Positions 1-5,098 of a stretch of 7,192 nucleotides of DNA are shown one piece after another (position 1 is the stretch's first letter; each line of letters opens with the position of its first letter). Below the pieces are notes generated by a model that had not been told where the DNA came from, searched no databases, and was given only the letters and a program-made list of their open reading frames with translations. This stretch comes from Solobacterium sp. (GTDB lineage: Bacteria > Bacillota_I > Bacilli_A > Erysipelotrichales > Erysipelotrichaceae), in assembly GCA_016280695.1 (NCBI GenBank), contig JAEEHG010000026.1, positions 1 through 7,192 of the forward strand, read 5' to 3'. The position numbers were made by a program, and so were the translations under genes.

Positions 1-1044
1 ACCGGGGGAACCGGCGGGCATATCAATCCCGCGCTGGCCCTGGCTGACATATTGAAGAAAAAATATCCTGACTGCCGGATCACGTTTTTCGGTTCGTCCA
101 ACCGGATGGAAGCGGAAGTTATTCCGGCTTATGGTTATCCGTTTTACGGCATGAAAATGTCAGGCATGAACGGCGGGATCGGTGCCAAACTGAAATCTCT
201 GTTCTCACTGCTGGCCGCCGAACGGCATTGCCGGAAACTGCTGAAGCAGGACAGGCCCGATATCTGCGTCGGTTTCGGCAACTATATCAGTGTTCCGCTG
301 ATCATGGCGGCACACCGGCTGAAGATCCCGACCATGATTCACGAACAGAATTCCTTTGCCGGCAAAGCGAATAAAATGCTCAGCCGCTACGCGGATGCGG
401 CAGTGGGCTGCTACGATGAAAACCGGGCCAGTTTTGTGCCGGAAAAGTTCCGCAACCTGGGCAATCCGGAAGCCACGCTGGCAGTGGAGAAGGAAACAGC
501 CGATCTGTATGCACAGTACGGGTTTGTCAGAGAAAAACCGCTGGTTTTCTTCATGATGGGTTCGCTTGGTTCAGAGACTGTATCCGCCGTCATTGACCGG
601 ACCTGTGCGCTGCTGCCGGACGACCTGCAGGTGCTGATCGCGGCCGGCAAGGAAAATCCTTACAGGTTCACAACTGAAAAAGAGAATATCCGGATTGAAT
701 CGTATGTGGACGGGGCAAGTGCCCTGAAACTGGCGGATCTTTCCGTAACCCGGGCCGGGGCTACAACAATCTGCGAGATTACGGCTCTCGGGGCCCCGTC
801 AATCCTGGTGCCCAGCCCGTATGTGCCGAATAATCACCAGGTGTTCAATGCCATGAAACTGGTGGAGAAAAACGCTGCCAGGATGATAGAAGAAAAGGAT
901 CTGGCCCCGGAGAAACTTGCGGAAATAATTGTTGAACTGATCAATGATCCCGCTGCCAGGCAGCAGATCAGAACCAATGCGGCAGCACAGGGCAAACCGG
1001 ACGCAGCCTATGAAATGATCAGATGGATGGAGGAACTTGTCTAG
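1..1044 (+). CDS. murG: MurG, UDP-GlcNAc:lipid I N-acetylglucosaminyltransferase (5' end missing)
   Basis: MurG transfers GlcNAc from UDP-GlcNAc to lipid I on the cytoplasmic face of the membrane, making lipid II (GT28 family, two Rossmann domains). The reading frame is open from base 1 and starts inside the N-terminal glycine loop (TGGTGGH, nt 1-21), so only about the first ten codons are missing; the TTG at 52 is not the true start. Other signatures are HEQNS (340-354), GNP (460-468), a Rossmann loop MGSLGS (556-573), the UDP-GlcNAc-binding RAGATTICEITALG with its conserved Glu (751-792), and NNHQ (829-840). About 347 codons are present, close to full length. Two usual glycines are changed: GGS is MGS, and the GGY of the N-domain is GNY (codon at 280). 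It ends one base before murB. The identity is secure; the substitutions look lineage-specific. Confidence 0.96.
   Translation, partial: TGGTGGHINPALALADILKKKYPDCRITFFGSSNRMEAEVIPAYGYPFYGMKMSGMNGGIGAKLKSLFSLLAAERHCRKLLKQDRPDICVGFGNYISVPLIMAAHRLKIPTMIHEQNSFAGKANKMLSRYADAAVGCYDENRASFVPEKFRNLGNPEATLAVEKETADLYAQYGFVREKPLVFFMMGSLGSETVSAVIDRTCALLPDDLQVLIAAGKENPYRFTTEKENIRIESYVDGASALKLADLSVTRAGATTICEITALGAPSILVPSPYVPNNHQVFNAMKLVEKNAARMIEEKDLAPEKLAEIIVELINDPAARQQIRTNAAAQGKPDAAYEMIRWMEELV
1029..1033 (+). promoter_or_regulatory. Shine-Dalgarno for murB, inside the murG end
   Basis: GGAGG lies in the last codons of murG. It is 12 bases before ATG 1046 but only 3 bases before the in-frame TTG at 1037. 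The 3-base gap is too short for normal initiation, so this site favours the ATG. The site lying inside murG fits translational coupling of the two genes. Confidence 0.7.
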
Positions 1045-1045
1045 A

Positions 1046-1945
1046 ATGGACAGTCTTTATACAGAACTACAGAAACTTGCCGAGACGGATAAAGATGTAC
1101 CGCTGGCCCGCATGACAACCCTGCGGATCGGCGGTCCGGCCAGATATACGGTATATCCGCAGAATGAACTGTCCCTTGACGGTATTTTGCGTATGCTGAA
1201 GCGAGAAAACGTTCCATATAAAGTCATCGGGAAGGGTTCGAACCTGCTCTGTTCCGATGATGAATTTGCCGGGGTTGTCATCCGGCTTGACCGGTATTTC
1301 ACATCAAGCTTTTTCCGGGATGATATTCTGACTGCCCAGGCCGGCTGCTCGATTATCTCACTGGCGTACGATGCCATGAAGCTTGGCTATTCCGGTCTGG
1401 AATTTGCCAGCGGCATTCCGGCCACGGTCGGCGGTGTCACCTTCATGAATGCCGGGGCATACCGGTCATCCATGGCAGATGTCATTGAAAGTGTGCTGGT
1501 GTACCGGGACGGCAACAGTGAGTGGATCAGTAATGCCGAATGTGAATTCGGTTACCGTACAAGTATCTTCCAGAGTCATCCCGACTGGCTGATCCTCGGC
1601 GTGCGCATGCACCTGAAACCGGGGAATGTCAATGAGATCCGGGAACTGATGGACAACCGCAGACAGCGCCGGATGGCCTCCCAGCCGCTGGATAAACCGA
1701 GTGCCGGCAGTGTGTTCCGCAATCCGGAGAATATTCCTGCCTGGAAACTGATTGAAAATATCGGTTACCGCGGCAAGCGGATCGGCGGGGCCATGGTATC
1801 GGAAAAACATGTCAATTTCATTGTGAATGAGGACCATGCCAAAGCGAAGGATTTCCTGCAGCTGGCCGATGAAATCCATGATGAAATACTTGAACGCTAC
1901 GGCATTGATCTCAAAATGGAAGTAGAGAAGTTCAATTGGAAATAG
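1046..1945 (+). CDS. murB: MurB, UDP-N-acetylenolpyruvoylglucosamine reductase
   Basis: MurB is a cytoplasmic FAD enzyme that uses NADPH to reduce UDP-GlcNAc-enolpyruvate to UDP-MurNAc. The 299-residue product has the FAD-binding core with GKGSNLL (residues 63-69) and SGIPATVGG followed by MNAGAY (122-139). The substrate-domain Arg is in YRTS (R171), the probable proton-donor Ser is S222 in SAGSVF, and the late acidic residue is E292 in MEVE. Length and the C-terminal pattern RIGGAMVSEKHVNFIVN (245-261) fit the short Firmicutes type II MurB. The usual PG in the flavin loop (GxPGxVGG) reads PA here. ATG 1046 was chosen over TTG 1037 from ribosome site spacing. The gene begins one base after the murG stop and overlaps ftsQ by ten bases, so it is surely in the same operon. 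Confidence 0.96.
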   Translation: MDSLYTELQKLAETDKDVPLARMTTLRIGGPARYTVYPQNELSLDGILRMLKRENVPYKVIGKGSNLLCSDDEFAGVVIRLDRYFTSSFFRDDILTAQAGCSIISLAYDAMKLGYSGLEFASGIPATVGGVTFMNAGAYRSSMADVIESVLVYRDGNSEWISNAECEFGYRTSIFQSHPDWLILGVRMHLKPGNVNEIRELMDNRRQRRMASQPLDKPSAGSVFRNPENIPAWKLIENIGYRGKRIGGAMVSEKHVNFIVNEDHAKAKDFLQLADEIHDEILERYGIDLKMEVEKFNWK

Positions 1946-3024
1946 ATCAGGAAAAAATCATTGCGGAACTGGAAAAGCAGCCGACCGGTGTTGATGAGAT
2001 GCTGGAAGAGCGGCAGATCAGCCGCAGCAATGAGATGATGAGCACTGCCCGGCCGGTTCTTTTCGCCTGGGCAATGGTGCTCTCCGTTTTTCTGATTGCC
2101 GGAAGTTATTTCCTGTCTTCGTTCAGCCGGATCCGCTCGCTGAGTGTTTCCGGCAACAATTATCTGCCGCAGTCCTATGTGGAACGGGTATCGGGCATCA
2201 GCTATGATTCCCGGTATTTTCTGGTTTTTCCCGCCACGACGAAGAAACGGCTGGAAAGTGATCCGATGATTGCCACTGCCCGGGTTGTGGCGCTGAAGAA
2301 TCATGCCGTCCAGATCGAAATCACGGAAAACCAGCCGATCGGCTACCGATATCATGATGATCAGGCCTTTATCCTGATGGCAGACAGCTCAGAGGTACAG
2401 CTGACCAGTGAACTGATGCCGGTTATCGCCCGGGTGCCGTATATCAACGGCTTTTATGAGGAACAGCAGACACATCTGCTGGCCAGGGCGTTTGAACTGA
2501 TCGCCCCCGATATTATCGAAGACATGGCCGAGGTAACCCAGTATCCGATGGATTACGATGATGAAACGATTGAAATCCGGATGCGGGACGGGATGGTCTT
2601 CTTTGCCGGCTACTTTACCACCGAAAGCGTCAATCAGTACCGCGAACTGGCCAGCAAGCTGACCAACCGTGACAACTGCTTCTTTGCGACGCAGAATGAA
2701 CGGGTGGTGGTGGCCAAGAGCTGTCCGTGGGATGAACCGGAGGTTGTTTATGACTACTGGACGGATGAAGAGGGGAATATTATCCGCAACCGCTGGGGCG
2801 ACAAGGCAATCAAGCATTACTATCAGGACGCAACCGGGGGCTATTACCTGGATGAATCCGGCAACTGGATCATTATCCCGATCGATGCCGGCGGCAATGA
2901 CAACAAGGACCCGGATTTCCTGGATCACTACATCCTGGGGTATTACGCGACCGGCACCCTGGTGATACCGGAGCCGGAGGAAACACCGGAAATCCCTGAA
3001 GAAACTGAGCAGCCGGCAGGCTGA
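1936..3024 (+). CDS. ftsQ: FtsQ/DivIB-type cell division protein with long acidic C-terminal tail
   Basis: This is a bitopic divisome protein that, in the family, bridges FtsL/FtsB(DivIC) and regulates septal wall synthesis. Of 362 residues, 1-38 form a charged cytoplasmic N-terminus, about 41-60 a single hydrophobic membrane span, and about 64-132 a POTRA domain (IRSLSVSGNNYL, then a basic/hydrophobic strand ending in ITENQPIGY). About 133-262 resemble the FtsQ/DivIB beta domain. Residues 263-362 form an unusual tail, rich in Tyr, Trp, Asp and Glu, with two DE(E/S)GN motifs (277-281 and 306-310) and a Pro-Glu end. The start is TTG 1936, overlapping murB by ten bases, with a weak GAGAAG (1925-1930) five bases upstream; ATG 1999 (residue 22) is an alternative without a clear ribosome site. 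Family identity rests on position after murB and domain order, since these proteins diverge quickly. Confidence 0.88.
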   Translation: MEIDQEKIIAELEKQPTGVDEMLEERQISRSNEMMSTARPVLFAWAMVLSVFLIAGSYFLSSFSRIRSLSVSGNNYLPQSYVERVSGISYDSRYFLVFPATTKKRLESDPMIATARVVALKNHAVQIEITENQPIGYRYHDDQAFILMADSSEVQLTSELMPVIARVPYINGFYEEQQTHLLARAFELIAPDIIEDMAEVTQYPMDYDDETIEIRMRDGMVFFAGYFTTESVNQYRELASKLTNRDNCFFATQNERVVVAKSCPWDEPEVVYDYWTDEEGNIIRNRWGDKAIKHYYQDATGGYYLDESGNWIIIPIDAGGNDNKDPDFLDHYILGYYATGTLVIPEPEETPEIPEETEQPAG

Positions 3025-3053
3025 TTGATAAACCGCGTGAATTTTAATATAAT
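3025..3053 (+). promoter_or_regulatory. Sigma-A-type promoter for asp23-fakA
   Basis: TTGATA (3025-3030) and TATAAT (3048-3053) are separated by exactly 17 bases. This is one mismatch from the consensus -35 and a perfect -10. The -35 begins at the base after the ftsQ stop codon. The predicted start near 3060 gives a leader of under 20 bases before the asp23 start. No terminator separates it from ftsQ, so read-through from the division cluster may add to transcription. Confidence 0.82.
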
Positions 3054-3066
3054 AATTGGCGCAAAA

Positions 3067-3070
3067 GGAG
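3067..3070 (+). promoter_or_regulatory. Shine-Dalgarno that selects the asp23 start
   Basis: GGAG (within AAAAGGAG) lies one base before ATG 3072 and seven bases before the in-frame ATG 3078. The seven-base gap is ideal, so the second ATG is the likely start. Confidence 0.75.
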
Positions 3071-3077
3071 AATGACC

Positions 3078-3437
3078 ATGACTGTGGAAAAGAAGAGCAC
3101 ATATGGCTCGATCGTTGTTTCGGAAGCTGCCGTGGCTTCACTGGCCGGCGGGATTATCACCGAATGCTACGGTGTCGTCGGCATGTCCAGCAAGAAGGTA
3201 CTGAAGGACGGCTGGGCTGAACTGCTGAAGAAAGAAAACTATACCCGCGGGGTTGTTGTGAAAAGAACCGATGACGGGCTTGTCATTGATCTGTATATTA
3301 TTGTCAGCTTCGGCATCAAGATTTCCGAAGTCGTGCAGGAAGCACAGAAGAAAGTAAAGTATATGCTGGAAAAATCACTGTCGGAACCGATTGCGGACGT
3401 TAACGTTTTTGTCCAGGGTGTCCGGGTTATCGGCTGA
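3078..3437 (+). CDS. Asp23/Gls24 family protein, YloU-like
   Basis: This small 119-residue protein belongs to the Asp23/Gls24 (DUF322) family. The family signatures are an N-terminal YGSIVVSE strand, then a helix with ITECYGVVGMS (about residues 27-37). A central strand follows (VIDLYIIVSFGIKISEV, about 69-85), then a helix and a closing VNVFVQGVRV strand. Length matches YloU of Bacillus. No membrane span or signal peptide is visible, so it is cytoplasmic. Family members are linked to envelope stress or alkaline shock, but the biochemical role of YloU-type members is not settled. It is the first gene after its own promoter and is followed after 18 bases by the fakA-like gene. The asp23-DAK2 pair is a recurrent Firmicutes arrangement, which suggests a shared role, perhaps in lipid or envelope homeostasis (inference). 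Confidence 0.92.
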   Translation: MTVEKKSTYGSIVVSEAAVASLAGGIITECYGVVGMSSKKVLKDGWAELLKKENYTRGVVVKRTDDGLVIDLYIIVSFGIKISEVVQEAQKKVKYMLEKSLSEPIADVNVFVQGVRVIG

Positions 3438-3455
3438 CGCAGGGAGGATAAGAAC

Positions 3456-5051
3456 ATGATTTCTATGAATGGTGCCGTTCTGAAGGCAATGCTTGAGAGC
3501 GGATGTAATAACCTGAATAACCGTAAGAAAGAAGTGGATGCGCTGAACGTGTTCCCGGTTCCGGACGGGGATACGGGCACGAACATGTCGCTGACCTTCA
3601 CCAATGGTATTGCGGAAATCCGCAAATCCGGCAGTGAACAGATGCCGGTGATCGCCAAGACGCTGTCCCGCGGCCTGCTGATGGGGGCCAGAGGCAACTC
3701 CGGCGTTATCCTGTCACAGATCTTCCGCGGTTTCTACCAGGCTGTCGGCGATCAGCAGGAACTGACTGTAAAGGCCTTCTCGGATGCCATGATGAACGGT
3801 TCAAAACTGGCCTACAAGGCAGTCATGCGGCCGGTGGAAGGCACGATCCTGACTGTCGTGCGTGAATCCACGGCGGCTGCGGAAGCGTATCTGAATGAAC
3901 ATGCGGAATGTGAATTCAAGGAATATATGGATATTCTGTGCAAGGAAGCACGGGCTTCGCTGGACAGAACACCGGAACTTCTGCCGATTCTGAAGGAAGC
4001 CAGGGTTGTAGACTCAGGCGGATCCGGCCTGATGATCATCTTCGAGGGTTTCCGGGCCTTCCTGGAAGGCAGCCCGATCAAGGAAGGCGGCAGCGCCGGC
4101 CCGCGGACAGAGGATAAGGCCTTCGGGTATCGCACCGAATTCATCCTCAAACTCTCTGATCAGGGCAGGCACCTGTTCCGGGAGGAGAAATTCCGCAATT
4201 CCCTGGGCAAGATCGGGGAAAATCCGACGGTTATCATCGATCAGGATCTGGTCAAGGTCCGCATGAATACGATGATGCCGGGTGAAGTGCTGAACCAGGG
4301 CCAGCGTTACGGCGAATTCAGACGGGTTCAGATAGACAATCTTGAGGAAGAACTGCATCCGTCCATTCTGGAAGAAAAACGGGAAGCTGAAGAAAAGGAA
4401 TACGGTATTATTGCCGTGGCGGCCGGCGACGGTCTGAAGAAGCTGTTCGAGGATTACCGCACGGATATTGTCATTTCCGGCGGCCAGACCATGAACCCGG
4501 CAACCGAAGACTTCGTGGAGGCGATCCGCAAAGTCCGGGCGAAGCATATCTTCATCCTGCCGAACAACTCGAATATCACCATGGCTGCCCGTCAGGCTGC
4601 CGATGTGGCGGAAGGCAAGGATGTCCATGTTCTGGAGACCCGCTCGATTCCGCAGGGCCTGGCCGCGTGCATCAACTTCAATCCGGATACGGATGCCGCA
4701 AACAACGAAGCCGCGATGCAGGAAGCCATTTCCCATGTGAAGACCAGGCAGATCACGTATGCCATCAAGGATACATCCGTAGACGGCAGGGAAATCCATG
4801 CCGGTGACTATATGGGTATTTTCGAGAAGGAGATTGTCTGCACATCACAGGTACAGCTGGAAGCCGCCCATGAACTGCTGAAGCAGATGATGGATGATGA
4901 GGCGGAAATCGTTACCCTGATCAAGGGTGCCGACGCAGCTGATGCGGATATGGAAGACCTTACTTCCTTCATCGAGGAAAACTATGATGTCGATGTGGAT
5001 GTCGTGGACGGCGGACAGCCGGTCTACAGCTTCATCATCGGTGTCGAATAA
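3456..5051 (+). CDS. fakA: FakA/YloV-like DAK2-domain protein (fatty acid kinase ATP-binding subunit), zinc ligands missing
   Basis: FakA is the ATP-binding subunit of fatty acid kinase. With a FakB (DegV-type) partner carrying the fatty acid, it makes acyl-phosphate for phospholipid synthesis. The 531-residue product has the full three-domain order. The N-terminal DhaL/DAK2 kinase domain (about 1-205) has the Mg-ATP aspartates in FPVPDGDTGTNM (D37, D39), GARGNSG (77-83), RPVEGTILT (125-133) and VVDSGGSGL (184-192). The middle domain is about 220-300 and the C-terminal DegV-like domain about 316-531 (SGGQTMNP 341-348, PNNSNI 369-374). In the middle domain the usual GYCTE is GYRTE (R226) and the usual VKVHVHT is VKVRMNT (R269, N271), so the Cys and both His zinc ligands known from FakA are absent. 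The start ATG 3456 has GGGAGG (3442-3447) eight bases upstream. No FakB gene is in the window. Confidence 0.92.
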   Translation: MISMNGAVLKAMLESGCNNLNNRKKEVDALNVFPVPDGDTGTNMSLTFTNGIAEIRKSGSEQMPVIAKTLSRGLLMGARGNSGVILSQIFRGFYQAVGDQQELTVKAFSDAMMNGSKLAYKAVMRPVEGTILTVVRESTAAAEAYLNEHAECEFKEYMDILCKEARASLDRTPELLPILKEARVVDSGGSGLMIIFEGFRAFLEGSPIKEGGSAGPRTEDKAFGYRTEFILKLSDQGRHLFREEKFRNSLGKIGENPTVIIDQDLVKVRMNTMMPGEVLNQGQRYGEFRRVQIDNLEEELHPSILEEKREAEEKEYGIIAVAAGDGLKKLFEDYRTDIVISGGQTMNPATEDFVEAIRKVRAKHIFILPNNSNITMAARQAADVAEGKDVHVLETRSIPQGLAACINFNPDTDAANNEAAMQEAISHVKTRQITYAIKDTSVDGREIHAGDYMGIFEKEIVCTSQVQLEAAHELLKQMMDDEAEIVTLIKGADAADADMEDLTSFIEENYDVDVDVVDGGQPVYSFIIGVE

Positions 5052-5060
5052 ACGAATCAG

Positions 5061-5083
5061 AGCCGGAGCGATCCGGCTTTTTT
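5061..5083 (+). terminator. Rho-independent terminator after fakA
   Basis: A perfect seven-pair stem (AGCCGGA, 5061-5067, with TCCGGCT, 5072-5078) is closed by a GCGA loop of the GNRA type and followed by a run of Ts to 5083. It sits ten bases after the fakA stop and should end the asp23-fakA transcript. There is no matching A-run upstream, so it appears to act only on the + strand. Confidence 0.9.
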
Positions 5084-5091
5084 GATATAAT
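5083..5091 (+). promoter_or_regulatory. Extended -10 promoter for recG
   Basis: TG at 5083-5084, one base, then TATAAT (5086-5091) makes a perfect extended -10 element directly after the terminator T-tract. The expected -35 window (about 5062-5069) lies in the terminator stem and has no TTGACA-like hexamer, as is often the case for extended -10 promoters. The predicted start, six or seven bases after the -10, is 5098 or 5099, at the recG ATG. The promoter is inferred from sequence only. Confidence 0.65.
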
Positions 5092-5098
5092 AACGGGG

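Noticed and set aside
1037..1045. TTG 1037 as the murB start
   Set aside because: It lies only three bases after the GGAGG site; ATG 1046 has workable spacing and a better start codon.
3010..3023. Small perfect inverted repeat (CAGCC, GGCA loop, GGCTG) at the ftsQ stop
   Set aside because: The stem is only five pairs and no T-run follows, so it is not an intrinsic terminator. It is probably chance in a GC-rich coding end.
3072..3077. ATG 3072 as the asp23 start
   Set aside because: It is one base after GGAG; the in-frame ATG 3078 has the ideal seven-base gap.
2389..3141. Open frame of 250 codons on the - strand across the ftsQ end and asp23 promoter
   Set aside because: It spans two clear + strand genes and a promoter, and its translation shows no domain, so it is a shadow frame.
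4014..4799. Open frame of 261 codons on the - strand within fakA
   Set aside because: It lies wholly opposite a confidently identified gene, has no ribosome site or recognisable domain, and has the composition expected of an antisense shadow in GC-rich codons.
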